Positions 17,675 to 27,695 are shown, numbered from the stretch's first letter. The stretch: DNA of 64,000 nucleotides from Aliarcobacter cibarius (GCF_013372265.1 NZ_CP054051.1:2272660-2336659); one strand, 5' to 3'. The notes: generated by a model from the letters alone, not told the origin. Translations and numbers: made by a program.

Positions 17675-18589
17675 TCACTTTATAATATAATCTATAACTT
17701 CTATGTAAAAATGTAATAATCCAACAAAAATTGCTGATGAAACTAAAATAGTTGCAGCAACATCACTAGGTTTAGTATTGTAGACTACTGAGAAATTTAC
17801 ATTGTTTACAGCAAGTGGCATCATTAATTCCATTATCAAAATAGATGCAACCATACTATTTAAATTTGTAAAATAAACAACTATACATATAGAAATAACT
17901 GGAAGAAGAATATGCTTAACAAAACTGATTTGCAATGATAACTTCCAAGGCATTGCTTTTACTTTAACACTATACAAATATGTACCAAAAATAATTAATT
18001 GTAGAGTTAAAGATGTATATGCGCCCATTTCTAAAGCGAAATTAAATTCCTTAGGAATTGGAACTTGAAAATAATTTACCAAAAGAGCAAAAACAGCAAA
18101 CCAAATTACTGGTATTTTAAAAATAGATTTTATAGAATCTCTAAAATTAAATTTATCTCTCGCAAAAAAATATATGGAAATTGTATACATAAAAAAGATA
18201 TTTGCAATGTTTATTATACTTGTATATGGAACACTTTGTTCTCCGAAAAGTGCAATACCAAGTGGTATTCCTAAATTTCCCGTATTACCAATTAAAGCAG
18301 TTGCTAAAAAAATATTTTCATCTGTTTTTGAAGAAAATATAAATTTTGAATAAAGTAACATCAAAAATAATGTAGATCCCATACAAATAAGAAAAAATAA
18401 TGGAGAAATTATAAATTCATAATTTATAGGTTCTTTTGTTAATCCCCAAAAAATCATAATTGGTTGGAGAAAATATAAAGAAAGTAAAACTAAAGATTTT
18501 TCATCTATTTGGGTTTTTAACTTTTTTTTAGCAATAAAACCCAAAAAGATAAAAAAATAAATGGGAAGTACAGAAAGTATCGCTTCTAT
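17675..18589 (-). CDS. AEC-family transporter, apparent ATA start
   Basis: Auxin-efflux-carrier family permease, about ten membrane helices in two halves, likely exporting or importing a small organic acid. The only in-frame ATG/GTG/TTG candidate is TTG at 18544, which would remove most of the first helix. The frame continues up to ATA at 18589, which gives the family's normal start (M)EAILSVLPIYFFIFLGFIA, and AAAGGA sits six bases before this ATA. A stop codon lies two codons further up. I therefore place the start at ATA 18589 (304 residues). A mutated ATG or a base error are the alternatives. Follows pit and precedes the AsnB-like gene. Confidence 0.72.
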   Translation of the reverse strand: MEAILSVLPIYFFIFLGFIAKKKLKTQIDEKSLVLLSLYFLQPIMIFWGLTKEPINYEFIISPLFFLICMGSTLFLMLLYSKFIFSSKTDENIFLATALIGNTGNLGIPLGIALFGEQSVPYTSIINIANIFFMYTISIYFFARDKFNFRDSIKSIFKIPVIWFAVFALLVNYFQVPIPKEFNFALEMGAYTSLTLQLIIFGTYLYSVKVKAMPWKLSLQISFVKHILLPVISICIVVYFTNLNSMVASILIMELMMPLAVNNVNFSVVYNTKPSDVAATILVSSAIFVGLLHFYIEVIDYIIK

Positions 18590-18613
18590 TTTTTATCCTT
18601 TTGTAGCAGCAAA

Positions 18614-20197
18614 TTAAACTGCTACAATTCCTTTTATCATATAATAAATTCCTGCTGCTATTAAAGCTGAAGCAGGCACAGTAATTAACCAAGCTGCAAT
18701 AATTTTTTTAACAGCTTCTCTTTTTACATATTTGGCACCTTTTGCCTCTTTGAAATCTTTTTTCTCCTGTTTTACTTGAGCTTCAATTTCATCGATTTTT
18801 TTAAATAAATCAACAATTTTTATGTATGTTGCTTTATTTTTATCTTTAACAGCTTCCAGTTTAGCTAAATCTGCTTGATTCTTTTCAAGTTCTTTTTTAT
18901 GTTTTTTAAACTTTTCTCTAATATCTTGAACATAATTTTTTTCAGTTCTATCCAATGCTTCTCTTAAGAAACCTACACCAAATACTCCACCAATTGCAAT
19001 ATGTGTAGAAGAAACAGGTAATCCAAGTTGACTTGCAAGAATAACTGTAACAGCTGTAGCCATTGCAACAGAGAATGCTCTCATTTGATCAAGTTCAGTA
19101 ATTTCACTACCAACAGTTTTAATAAGTCTTGGTCCATATAATATCAAACCAATAGCAAGACCAATTGCACCAACAAGCATAATCCAAAATGGTACAGAAG
19201 CATTTATGCTAGCACCATCATGTAAAATAGCATCATTAATAGCTGCTAGTGGTCCTATTGCATTAGATACATCGTTTGCACCATGAGCAAATGATAGTAA
19301 TGCTGCACCAAAAATAAGAGCTGGAGTAAATAATTTATTAACACTAGCTCTGTCATTAGATAAATTTTCTAAATTACTTTCTATACTTTTGTTAGTATAT
19401 AAATATCCAATAATAGCCAAAATTAAACTAACTCCAGCTGCGGTAAAGAATCCAACATTAAATAATTGTTTTAAACCTTTTAAAATTAAATAAGTACAAA
19501 ATGCCCATGTCATAATTCCAATAAGAATAGGTACAAATTTTCGTGCTTGACCTATCATATCCTCTTTATAAACAATCTGTTTTTTTATGAAATATAAGAA
19601 ACCTGCTGCAACTATTGCACCAAGTAAAGGAGATATTACCCAAGAAGAAGCAATCTCAACTAAACTAGTCCAATTTAATATAGAAAATCCAGCACTTGCA
19701 ATTCCTGCTCCTATAACACCACCAACAATAGCGTGTGTTGTTGAAACTGGTGCTCCAATTGAAGTAGCAAAATTTAACCAAATAGCACCAGCTAAAAGAC
19801 CTGCTGTCATAGCCCAAATAAATGAATTCTTATCAGAAATTAGGTTAATATCTATAATTCCACTTTTTATAGTATTTACAACATCTCCCCCAGCAATAAT
19901 TGCACCAGCACTTTCAAATATAGCTGCTATTATAATGGCACCCGTTAAAGTTAATGCTTTTGCACCAACAGCAGGTCCAACATTATTTGCAACATCATTT
20001 GCACCTATATTTAATGCCATATAAGCACCAAATATAGCTCCAATTATTAAAAAAGTATTATCAGGTACTTTACCATGAGAAGAGTATGTCCAAAGGAAAA
20101 CTGCTAATAAAAATAGCAAAGAGAGAGTTAATTTTGCAAAACTTGAAAGAGACTTTTCGGTGGCTTTCTCAAGAGTATGTATGGTCTTCATATCCAT
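18614..20197 (-). CDS. PiT-family inorganic phosphate transporter
   Basis: Low-affinity, ion-coupled phosphate permease in the inner membrane. Both family signature repeats are seen: GANDVANNVGPAVGAKALT near residues 44-62 and GANDVSNAIGPLAAI in the second half, each paired with a SIGAPVSTTHAIVGG / GLPVSSTHIAIGG repeat. An unusual feature is a ~95-residue lysine/glutamate-rich, coiled-coil-like stretch (about residues 400-490) inserted before the last membrane helix. ATG start with AAGGA upstream. Length 527. Confidence 0.9.
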   Translation of the reverse strand: MDMKTIHTLEKATEKSLSSFAKLTLSLLFLLAVFLWTYSSHGKVPDNTFLIIGAIFGAYMALNIGANDVANNVGPAVGAKALTLTGAIIIAAIFESAGAIIAGGDVVNTIKSGIIDINLISDKNSFIWAMTAGLLAGAIWLNFATSIGAPVSTTHAIVGGVIGAGIASAGFSILNWTSLVEIASSWVISPLLGAIVAAGFLYFIKKQIVYKEDMIGQARKFVPILIGIMTWAFCTYLILKGLKQLFNVGFFTAAGVSLILAIIGYLYTNKSIESNLENLSNDRASVNKLFTPALIFGAALLSFAHGANDVSNAIGPLAAINDAILHDGASINASVPFWIMLVGAIGLAIGLILYGPRLIKTVGSEITELDQMRAFSVAMATAVTVILASQLGLPVSSTHIAIGGVFGVGFLREALDRTEKNYVQDIREKFKKHKKELEKNQADLAKLEAVKDKNKATYIKIVDLFKKIDEIEAQVKQEKKDFKEAKGAKYVKREAVKKIIAAWLITVPASALIAAGIYYMIKGIVAV

Positions 20198-20269
20198 GAT
20201 TTTGTCCTTATGTAATTAAACTGTAATTTATTTATATTATAATTTAAAAGGACTTATTTGTAGATTATA

Positions 20270-20291
20270 AAAGAAGAGATTAATCTCTTCT
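20270..20291 (-). terminator. Possible terminator at the helicase gene end
   Basis: A perfect 20-bp palindrome AGAAGAGATTAATCTCTTCT spans the helicase stop codon and, on the minus strand, runs into a short U-run (TTTTAT). It could end transcription of the helicase gene. The U-run is short, so this is a weak call. Confidence 0.4.
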
Positions 20292-21800
20292 TCTACTTCT
20301 TTGAGTTTTTGCAGGTCTATCACCACTTGGTTTAGCAGATGAACTTGAACTTCTTTGTCTAGGTCTAGAAGAGCTACTAGATTCGTCTCTATCACTTCTT
20401 TTTCTATCTCTTCTGAAGTTATCTCTTCTTCCACCTCTATTTCTAGAACCATTTCTATCATCACCTCTATCATTTTTAGAAAGAAGTTCTGTAAGTTTTT
20501 TGATATCAATTTCACTTTTACCTATGTTATTATTACCTTTAACATAAGTTTTAGAAGCAATAATTGAAGCAAGTTTAAATGCTATTGTAGAGATATCAAA
20601 CTCTTCTTTTAAATCTTCAACTAATGTAATCGCATAATCTTTTATCTCTTGATCCAAAATTGTTTGTTTAAGTTCATCAATTTTTTTCTGTTTAACAGTT
20701 GATATATTTGGAACAACTCTTGATTCTAATTTAGTACCAATTGTTTTTTCAATTCTTTGAAGAGTTCTAAATTCATGTGGTGTAACTATTGAAATAGCAA
20801 TTCCATCTTTTCCAGCTCTTCCAGTTCTTCCAATTCTATGAACATAAGATTCACCATCAAAAGGAAGATGATAATTAAATACGTGAGTTACATCATTTAC
20901 ATCTAGTCCTCTTGCAGCTACATCTGTTGCTATTAAAACTTCTAATTTTGAAGATTTAAATGCTTTTATAGCTTCTTCTCTTTGTTTTTGTTCCATATCA
21001 CCATGAAGAGCTTTTGCCATAAATCCTTGAGATACTAAAAATGTAGATAATCTATCAACATCTTTTTTTGTTCTACAAAAAATAATAGATTTTTTTGGAT
21101 TTTTATAATCAAAAAGTCTTATTAATGCATCATCTCTTTCTTTTTCGTCAACAACATAAAAAGTTTGAGTAATATTAACATTTGTTACATTAGCTTGTGT
21201 AATTGTTATAAATTCTGGCTCTTTTAAAATAGTTTTTGCTAAATTTTTAATAGCTACTGGCATAGTTGCTGAGAAAAGTAAAGTTTGTCTAGATTCAGGA
21301 AGGTATGTAAAAATATCTTTAATATCATCTAAGAATCCCATATCCAACATTTCATCAGCTTCATCTAAAACCACAAAATTTGGTTTTATATTAATTTGTT
21401 CATTTCTTAATAAATCAAGAAGTCTTCCAGGTGTTGCAACAATAACATTTGAGTTCTCAAGTAATTTTATCTGTCTTGAGTATGATTGTCCTCCATAAAC
21501 TGTTGCTGTATTAATTCCTAAATGTTTTCCAAATCTGAAAAGTTCGTCTGATACTTGCATCGCAAGTTCTCTTGTAGGAACAATAACTAATGCTTCACCA
21601 GCTTTTTTTCCTAACTTATTTAAAATTGGAAGACCAAATGCAGCTGTTTTACCAGTTCCTGTATGGGCTTGCCCAACTATATCTTTACCTTGTAAAACAT
21701 GTGGAATTGCTTCAACTTGTATAGGGCTTGGTTCTTTAAATCCAGCTTCTTCTATTGCTTTTTGTAGTAGTTCTTTAAAATTGAAATCTTTAAAAGTCAC
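20280..21800 (-). CDS. DEAD-box RNA helicase
   Basis: ATP-dependent RNA helicase. Motifs in order: Q-motif (FKEPSPIQVEAIP), I (AHTGTGKTA), Ia (PTRELA), Ib (TPGRLLD), II (DEAD in VLDEADEMLDMG), III (SATMP), V (ATDVAARGLDV) and VI (HRIGRTGRAG). A ~110-residue C-terminal region ends in a long Arg/Ser/Asp-rich tail (about 435-506) typical of RNA-binding tails. Start is GTG at 21800 with GAGGA upstream. Likely role in ribosome assembly, cold adaptation or mRNA decay with RNase J (8.8 kb); Campylobacterota helicases of this class partner RNase J, but that link is inference here. Confidence 0.94.
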   Translation of the reverse strand: MTFKDFNFKELLQKAIEEAGFKEPSPIQVEAIPHVLQGKDIVGQAHTGTGKTAAFGLPILNKLGKKAGEALVIVPTRELAMQVSDELFRFGKHLGINTATVYGGQSYSRQIKLLENSNVIVATPGRLLDLLRNEQINIKPNFVVLDEADEMLDMGFLDDIKDIFTYLPESRQTLLFSATMPVAIKNLAKTILKEPEFITITQANVTNVNITQTFYVVDEKERDDALIRLFDYKNPKKSIIFCRTKKDVDRLSTFLVSQGFMAKALHGDMEQKQREEAIKAFKSSKLEVLIATDVAARGLDVNDVTHVFNYHLPFDGESYVHRIGRTGRAGKDGIAISIVTPHEFRTLQRIEKTIGTKLESRVVPNISTVKQKKIDELKQTILDQEIKDYAITLVEDLKEEFDISTIAFKLASIIASKTYVKGNNNIGKSEIDIKKLTELLSKNDRGDDRNGSRNRGGRRDNFRRDRKRSDRDESSSSSRPRQRSSSSSAKPSGDRPAKTQRSRRRD

Positions 21801-21985
21801 TTTTTATCCTCTAAGTATATATTTCAAATATACACTCTTATATTGAAAAAACCTTTCTATTGAATGTATTATCAAGCATAAAAAATTATGTAAGTTTTTT
21901 AGTATAAAATTACTAAATTTTAAAAAAGATAGGCATATAAATGTGTATAAATCTGCGGATTGTAACTAAGTTTATATTAAGTTTT

Positions 21986-22015
21986 GCTTTAAGAAAGAAA
22001 ATCTTTCTTAAAAGC
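21986..22015 (-). terminator. Hairpin after accC, weak terminator
   Basis: Just beyond the accC stop is a long AT-rich hairpin: GCTTT-AAGAAAGA pairs with TCTTTCTT-AAAAGC with one bulge. The bases after it on the minus strand (AAAACTTAAT) lack a U-run, so it may protect the 3' end rather than terminate. The remaining bases of the 216-base gap up to the helicase gene show no other structure I can name. Confidence 0.4.
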
Positions 22016-22016
22016 A

Positions 22017-23369
22017 TTAAATACTATCCAAACCTTTATAGTTCTCTAGATATTTAGTATCATATTTATTTTCAATGAAATCTTTATTTTCCATCATTTT
22101 TTTATGAAATGGAATATTTGTTTTAATTCCTTCAACTTCGAATTCACTTAAAGCTCTTTTCATTATATTTATAGCTTTTTCTCTATCTCTACCCCAAACA
22201 ATTAGTTTTCCAATCATTGAGTCATAATAAGGAGGAACTATATAATTAGTATAAATATGTGAATCAACTCTTACATTTCTTCCACCAGGAACCATCCATT
22301 GAGTTATTTTTCCTGGACATGGTAAAAATGTATTTGGATCTTCAGCAGTAATTCTACATTCAATAGCATGACCTTTGAATCTAATAGTTTCTTGTGCTGG
22401 TAATTTTTCACCTTCAGCAACTTTTATCATCCATTCAATAATATCAATTCCAGAAACCATTTCAGAAACTGGATGTTCAACTTGAAGTCTAGTATTCATT
22501 TCCATGAAGTAGATATTTTGTTTATCATCAGCTAAAAATTCAAAAGTTCCTGCACCTTCATATTTTAAATATTTTGTAGCTTTTACAGCAACATCAAGTA
22601 ATTTAGCTCTTGTCTCTTCATTTAATAAAATTGCTGGTGATTCTTCAATAACCTTTTGATGTCTTCTTTGTAAAGAACAATCTCTTTCACCTATATGAAT
22701 AGCATTACCATGACTATCTCCAAGAACTTGAACTTCAATATGTCTTGGATTATTTATGAATCTTTCAAGATACATAGTACCATCACCAAAAGCAGCTAAT
22801 GCTTCACTAGAAGCTGCTAAATACATGTGGTCAAATTCAGCTTCTTCTTTAATAAGCCTCATACCTCTACCACCACCTCCGGCAGAAGCTTTAGCCATAA
22901 TTGGATAACCAATTTCTTTTGCTATTCTTTTACCCTCTTCAAGAGTTCTAACTGCACCTTTACTTCCAGGAACAACAGGTACTCCAGCTCTTACCATCTC
23001 TTCTTTTGCTTTAGATTTATCAGCCATTTTTTCCATAACTTCAGAAGTAGGTCCAATAAATTTAATATTATGTAATTTACAAATTTCAACAAAATCTTGA
23101 TTTTCAGATAAAAAACCATATCCTGGGAAAATTGCATCACACCCTGTCATTTCAGCTGCAGTGATAATTGCTGGAATATTTAAATATGATTCACTTGATT
23201 TTGCTCCACCAATACATACTGCTTCATCAGCATGTTTTAAATAAGAGGCATTTTTATCTCCAGCACTATAAATAGCAACAGATTTTTTTCCCATCTCTTT
23301 AATAGTTCTAATAGCTCTTTGAACTATCTCACCTCTATTTGCTATTAAAATCTTTTTTATTTCTGCCAT
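22017..23369 (-). CDS. accC: Biotin carboxylase subunit of acetyl-CoA carboxylase
   Basis: Carboxylates the biotin on AccB using ATP and bicarbonate, the first step of fatty acid synthesis. The N-terminal domain (KKILIANRGEIVQRAIRT), the ATP-grasp glycine loop KASAGGGGRGMR (about 160-171) and the active-site segment EMNTRLQVEHPVSEM are all present. Length 450 is normal. It follows accB after ten bases. The carboxyltransferase subunits are not in the window. Confidence 0.96.
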   Translation of the reverse strand: MAEIKKILIANRGEIVQRAIRTIKEMGKKSVAIYSAGDKNASYLKHADEAVCIGGAKSSESYLNIPAIITAAEMTGCDAIFPGYGFLSENQDFVEICKLHNIKFIGPTSEVMEKMADKSKAKEEMVRAGVPVVPGSKGAVRTLEEGKRIAKEIGYPIMAKASAGGGGRGMRLIKEEAEFDHMYLAASSEALAAFGDGTMYLERFINNPRHIEVQVLGDSHGNAIHIGERDCSLQRRHQKVIEESPAILLNEETRAKLLDVAVKATKYLKYEGAGTFEFLADDKQNIYFMEMNTRLQVEHPVSEMVSGIDIIEWMIKVAEGEKLPAQETIRFKGHAIECRITAEDPNTFLPCPGKITQWMVPGGRNVRVDSHIYTNYIVPPYYDSMIGKLIVWGRDREKAINIMKRALSEFEVEGIKTNIPFHKKMMENKDFIENKYDTKYLENYKGLDSI

Positions 23370-23379
23370 AATTTACTTC

Positions 23380-23859
23380 TTATATTTTTTCAACTATGAA
23401 AATTGGCATATCATATTCTACTGGAGAACCATTTTGAACTAAAATTTCAATAATTTTACAATCAAATTCTGCTTCAACTTCATTCATAATTTTCATAGCT
23501 TCTAAAATACATAAAGTTTGACCTTTTCTTACTGTGTCACCAATTCCAACGAATGCAGGTGAATCAGGAGATGGAGAAGAATAATAAGTTCCAACCATTG
23601 GAGCATTTATAGTAATTCCATTTAAAGATGCTGATACTTTATCTTCACTATTTACTGGTGTAGAAGCTACAGAAGTAGAAGCTGTCGAAGTTTGAATAGG
23701 AGATTGAGCTTGAACCATAGGCGCTGCAGCAACAGCTGTCACTCCACCTTCAAATCCTCTTTGCATAGAGATTTCAAACTCTCCCTCTTTAATTCTTAGT
23801 TTATTAAGTTCGCTTTTATCGAAAACTCTAATTAACTCTTTGATATCTTTAAAATCCAT
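23380..23859 (-). CDS. accB: Biotin carboxyl carrier protein
   Basis: Carrier subunit of acetyl-CoA carboxylase. The C-terminal ~75 residues form the biotinyl domain, with the biotinylated lysine in EAMKIMNE. It is joined to a short N-terminal helix region by an Ala/Thr/Ser-rich flexible linker. I choose ATG 23859 (MDFKDIKEL), which has AAAGG seven bases upstream and matches the usual start of the family; an in-frame ATG at 23892 would add 11 residues but has no ribosome site. Operon accB-accC. Confidence 0.93.
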   Translation of the reverse strand: MDFKDIKELIRVFDKSELNKLRIKEGEFEISMQRGFEGGVTAVAAAPMVQAQSPIQTSTASTSVASTPVNSEDKVSASLNGITINAPMVGTYYSSPSPDSPAFVGIGDTVRKGQTLCILEAMKIMNEVEAEFDCKIIEILVQNGSPVEYDMPIFIVEKI

Positions 23860-24010
23860 ATTTAGCCTTTTATTTAGTAAAATTTCTATCATAATATCAA
23901 AATATTTCTAATATTTATATTTTTATTTGTAAAAATAAGCAATTTTTAAGATTACAAATTAAAATAACAGTTTTGATATAATCATAATAAAATTTTATAG
24001 GATTAAGTTA

Positions 24011-24445
24011 ATGTTCAATGATAAGAGTTTTATAAATATAGCTAAAGAAATAGCCAAAGCATCAAAGTGTGTATCCAAACAAGTAGGTGCAGTAATAGTA
24101 AAAGATGGAAGAATATTATCAACTGGCTATAATGGAACACCTCCTGGTTACCAAAATTGTTGTGACTACTGGAATGGTGAATATACAAAAGATCATCATG
24201 AATGGTCAAAAACATATGAAATACATGCTGAAATGAATGCAATTATTTGGGCGGCAAGAAAAGGAATAGCAATTGAAGATGCGACAATTTATGTAACATT
24301 GGAACCTTGTAGTGAATGCTCAAAAAATTTAATTGCAAGTGGAATAAAAAGAATTGTTTATGAAAAATCTTATGAACATACAAATTCAAGTGTAGTTTCA
24401 AAATTTTTGAAAGACAATGGTGTTAAAATCGAACAAATTTCATAA
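24011..24445 (+). CDS. dCMP deaminase (ComEB-like cytidine deaminase family)
   Basis: Zinc enzyme that deaminates dCMP to dUMP, feeding thymidylate synthesis (thyX lies at 37 kb). The zinc ligands are HAEMNAI and EPCSEC, in the usual spacing, and the N-terminal SKCVSKQVGAVIVKDGRILSTGYNGTP is the substrate-binding signature of the dCMP deaminase branch. Length 144 is normal. It has its own promoter region and is separated from the next gene by 73 bases. Confidence 0.87.
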   Translation: MFNDKSFINIAKEIAKASKCVSKQVGAVIVKDGRILSTGYNGTPPGYQNCCDYWNGEYTKDHHEWSKTYEIHAEMNAIIWAARKGIAIEDATIYVTLEPCSECSKNLIASGIKRIVYEKSYEHTNSSVVSKFLKDNGVKIEQIS

Positions 24446-24518
24446 AGGAATAAAAGATAAAACCTTTATTTAAAAAAATTTCGATAAAATATTAACTTTA
24501 TGTAAAGAAAGGACTATT

Positions 24519-25340
24519 ATGAATAAACTTCTACTATCTCTATTTATTGGTTCAACACTATTATGTGCAGCGCCAAATGGTATTGCAATTATAGTAAATG
24601 ACGAACCAATTACAATTTACGATATTGAAAGAACAATGTCAGTAAATAAAATTACAAAGAATGAGGCTGTTAGTTATCTAATAGACAAAGCACTTTATGA
24701 TCAACAAGTTGAGAAATATAATATATCAGCAGATGTTTTTGAAATAAATGACTATATTGAAAAACTTGCAAATTCAAATGGTATGGATGTTTATACATTT
24801 AAATCTATAGTAAAACAAGAGTACCCTAATTATGAAGCTTTTGAGAATGAAGCAAAAAATGCTGTAATTAGACAAAAACTAATTCAACAAATTGTAAAAG
24901 GTCAATTAGCAGTTGCAACTGATGAAGATATGGAGTTATACTATGAAAAAAATAAAAATAAATATTCAAGTGCAAAAAATTTTGAAGTAATTCAATATGT
25001 TTCAAAAAATAAAAGTAGCTTAAATCAAATTATTCAAAATCCAATGATGAATCCAGCTGATGTAACAAAATCAACATTGAATTTAGATGCTACAACTCTT
25101 CCTCCTCAGTTTCAATATATTTTAAATAATACAAAAAATAGTGCTTTTACACCAATTTTTACTGCTGATAAAAATTTTGTTACTATGTTTATATCAAATA
25201 GAAGTGGAACAACAACTCAATCTTTTGAAGCGGCTAAAGCAAAAATATTTAACGATATTATGATGCAAAGAGAACAGGCATTTTTAAAAGAACATTTTGA
25301 AAAACAAAAATTAACAGCAGATATTAAAGTATTAAGATAA
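24519..25340 (+). CDS. Periplasmic SurA-like chaperone
   Basis: Exported protein of 273 residues with a signal peptide of about 18 residues (MNKLLLSLFIGSTLLCAA). After it comes the SurA N-terminal type start, NGIAIIVNDEPITIYDIERTM, a helical chaperone core, and a C-terminal region that is parvulin-like in place but lacks clear active-site motifs. It resembles the SurA-like periplasmic chaperone known in Campylobacter (distinct from PEB4), which helps outer-membrane protein folding. Twelve bases before gatB, so probably one operon with gatB-gpsA. Confidence 0.75.
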   Translation: MNKLLLSLFIGSTLLCAAPNGIAIIVNDEPITIYDIERTMSVNKITKNEAVSYLIDKALYDQQVEKYNISADVFEINDYIEKLANSNGMDVYTFKSIVKQEYPNYEAFENEAKNAVIRQKLIQQIVKGQLAVATDEDMELYYEKNKNKYSSAKNFEVIQYVSKNKSSLNQIIQNPMMNPADVTKSTLNLDATTLPPQFQYILNNTKNSAFTPIFTADKNFVTMFISNRSGTTTQSFEAAKAKIFNDIMMQREQAFLKEHFEKQKLTADIKVLR

Positions 25341-25352
25341 GGATTATATATT

Positions 25353-26789
25353 ATGTCAAGTATGTTTGAAACGGTAATAGGTTTAGAAGTTCATGCACAG
25401 TTAAATACGAATAGTAAACTATTTTGTTCTTGTGCAACAAGTTTTGGAGAAGAAGCAAACAGTAATACATGTCCTACATGTTTAGCTCTTCCAGGTGGTC
25501 TACCTGTACTTAATAAAGAAGCTGTACATAAAGCTATTATGCTAGGAACTGCTTTAAAATCTAAAATAAATAAAGTATCAATTTTTAATAGAAAAAATTA
25601 TTTTTATCCAGATTTACCAACTGGTTATCAAATATCTCAATTAGAAATTCCTGTTGTAGGATTAGGAGAATTAACAATAGATTTTCCAGATGGAAGAAGT
25701 AAAACAATAGGTGTTACAAGAGCTCACTTAGAAAATGATGCAGGAAAAAACATTCATAGTGGTAACCATTCGCAAGTTGATTTAAATAGAGCAGGAACAC
25801 CTCTTTTAGAAATCGTTAGTGAACCTGATATGAGAAGTGCAGAAGAAGCTATTTTATATCTTAAAAAACTTCACTCTATTGTTAGATATATTGGTATCAG
25901 TGATGCAAATATGCAAGAGGGAAGTTTTAGATGTGACGTTAATGTATCTATTAGACCAAAAGGTGACACTAAATTTTACACAAGATGTGAAATTAAAAAT
26001 ATGAACTCTTTTAGATTTATTGAAAAAGCTATAGCTTATGAAGTAAATAGACAAATTGAAGCTTGGGAAGATGGAGAATATGAAGAAAAAGTTGTTCAAG
26101 AAACAAGACTTTTTGACCCAAGTACTGGAGAAACTAGATCAATGAGAGGTAAAGAGGATGCTGCTGATTATAGATATTTCCCAGATCCTGACCTTTTACC
26201 TTTAATTATTACTGATGAAATGTTAGAAGAGTATTCAAAAATTCCAGAACTTCCTGATGAAAAAAAAGCTAGATTTGTTAAAGATTATGGAATTAAAGAA
26301 TATGATGCTTCTGTTATAACTTCATCTTTAGAAATGGCAAACTACTTTGATTCAATGATGAATGAAGGAATTAGTGCTAAAAATGCTACAACATGGTTAA
26401 CTGTTGAACTTCAAGGAAGATTAAAAGAGGGTGTAACAATTGAAGAATCACCAATCGATGCGAAAACTTTAGCAACTATTGTAAAAAGAATTGAAGATAG
26501 TACAATTTCAGGAAAAGCAGCTAAAGATGTTTTAGATGATTTAATTGCAAATAACTGTAGTGATGTAGATGCAACAATTGAAAAACTAGGACTTAAACAA
26601 GTTTCAGATGATGGGGCACTATTAGCTATTATTGATGAAATTTTAGCCTCAAATGCAGATAAAGTAGCAGAATATAAAGCAGGAAAAGAAAAAATGTTTG
26701 CGTTCTTTGTAGGACAAACTATGAAAGCTTCAAAAGGAACTGCAAATCCAAATAAAGTAAATGAACTAATCAAAGAGAGATTATCATAA
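25353..26789 (+). CDS. gatB: Aspartyl/glutamyl-tRNA amidotransferase subunit B
   Basis: Part of GatCAB, which converts Glu-tRNA(Gln) (and Asp-tRNA(Asn)) to the amide forms. The start [21 protein letters not shown] and the zinc cysteines (CSC ... CPTC) are typical, as are the [17 protein letters not shown] kinase-site motif and the helical/YqeY C-terminal domain. Length 478 is normal. The gltX gene in this window may provide the misacylated substrate. Its stop is followed at once by the gpsA start. Confidence 0.96.
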   Translation: MSSMFETVIGLEVHAQLNTNSKLFCSCATSFGEEANSNTCPTCLALPGGLPVLNKEAVHKAIMLGTALKSKINKVSIFNRKNYFYPDLPTGYQISQLEIPVVGLGELTIDFPDGRSKTIGVTRAHLENDAGKNIHSGNHSQVDLNRAGTPLLEIVSEPDMRSAEEAILYLKKLHSIVRYIGISDANMQEGSFRCDVNVSIRPKGDTKFYTRCEIKNMNSFRFIEKAIAYEVNRQIEAWEDGEYEEKVVQETRLFDPSTGETRSMRGKEDAADYRYFPDPDLLPLIITDEMLEEYSKIPELPDEKKARFVKDYGIKEYDASVITSSLEMANYFDSMMNEGISAKNATTWLTVELQGRLKEGVTIEESPIDAKTLATIVKRIEDSTISGKAAKDVLDDLIANNCSDVDATIEKLGLKQVSDDGALLAIIDEILASNADKVAEYKAGKEKMFAFFVGQTMKASKGTANPNKVNELIKERLS

Positions 26790-27686
26790 ATGAAAATGGG
26801 TGCAATTGCAGTTATTGGTGCAGGTAAATGGGGACAAGCTCTTCATTTTGCACTAAGCTTCAATCAAGAGTGCTATATTACTTCTAGAACAAAAAAGAAT
26901 ATAAAGAACTTTGTTGATTTAGATTTTGCTCTTGATTGTGAATATTTGGTAATTGCAATCCCAGCTCAAGAAATAAGAGCATGGTTAAAACAAAATTTTA
27001 AATTTAAAGGACAAAAAATCCTTGTTGCATCAAAAGGTATAGAAGCAGATACAGGAGCTTTCTTAAATGACATCTACTCATCATTTATACCTGATGAAAA
27101 CATCGGTTTTATATCTGGACCATCTTTTGCTGCTGAAGTAATAAAAGCTCTTCCTTGTGCTTTAGTAATAAATTCTGTATCAAAAAATATTTATGAAGAG
27201 TATAGTAAATTTTTCCCAAATTTCATAAAAACATATTATAGTTCTGATGTGATAGGCGCTGAGGTTGCAGGAGCTTATAAAAATGTTTTAGCAATTGCAA
27301 GTGGAATTTGTGAAGGATTAGAACTTGGTAAAAATGCTCAAGCTTCTTTAATTGCAAGAGGTTTAGTTGAAATGTATAGATTTGGAAAACATTTTGGAGC
27401 AAAAGAGTCTTCATTTTTGGGTTTAAGTGGAGCAGGAGATCTATTTTTAACAGCAAATTCTACAATGAGTAGAAATTATAGAGTTGGTTTAGGTCTTGCA
27501 AAAAATAGAACATTAAAAGATATTTTAGATGATTTGGGAGAAGTTGCAGAAGGTGTTAAAACTGCATTTGCAATAGATAAATTATCCATTCAACATGATA
27601 TATATTTACCTATTGCAAAAGAAGTTAAACTAATTTTAGAGGGTAAAAATCCAAAAGATAGTTTGAAAGATTTATTAAACAAATAA
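26790..27686 (+). CDS. gpsA: Glycerol-3-phosphate dehydrogenase [NAD(P)+]
   Basis: Makes sn-glycerol-3-phosphate from dihydroxyacetone phosphate for phospholipid synthesis. The Rossmann loop is VIGAGKWGQAL (about residues 8-18); the catalytic lysine segment EVAGAYKNVLAIASGICEGL and the GLSGAGDLFLT motif are present. At 298 residues it is somewhat shorter than the E. coli enzyme (339), as in other Campylobacterota. The ATG directly abuts the gatB stop. Confidence 0.93.
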   Translation: MKMGAIAVIGAGKWGQALHFALSFNQECYITSRTKKNIKNFVDLDFALDCEYLVIAIPAQEIRAWLKQNFKFKGQKILVASKGIEADTGAFLNDIYSSFIPDENIGFISGPSFAAEVIKALPCALVINSVSKNIYEEYSKFFPNFIKTYYSSDVIGAEVAGAYKNVLAIASGICEGLELGKNAQASLIARGLVEMYRFGKHFGAKESSFLGLSGAGDLFLTANSTMSRNYRVGLGLAKNRTLKDILDDLGEVAEGVKTAFAIDKLSIQHDIYLPIAKEVKLILEGKNPKDSLKDLLNK

Positions 27687-27695
27687 GGTTAAAAC

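Noticed and set aside
19587..20024. 145-residue plus-strand frame rich in Ala, Pro and Ile
   Set aside because: Exactly antisense to the conserved repeats of the Pit transporter, whose motifs are certain.
20237..20515. 92-residue minus-strand frame at the helicase 3' end
   Set aside because: It is the Arg/Ser-rich helicase tail read in another frame; the Glu/Val-rich product and lack of a ribosome site mark it as a shadow.
25360..25375. TGTTTGAAAC as a third parS-like site in gatB
   Set aside because: Lacks the central CACGTG/CCCGTG part and shares only the short outer arms with parS.
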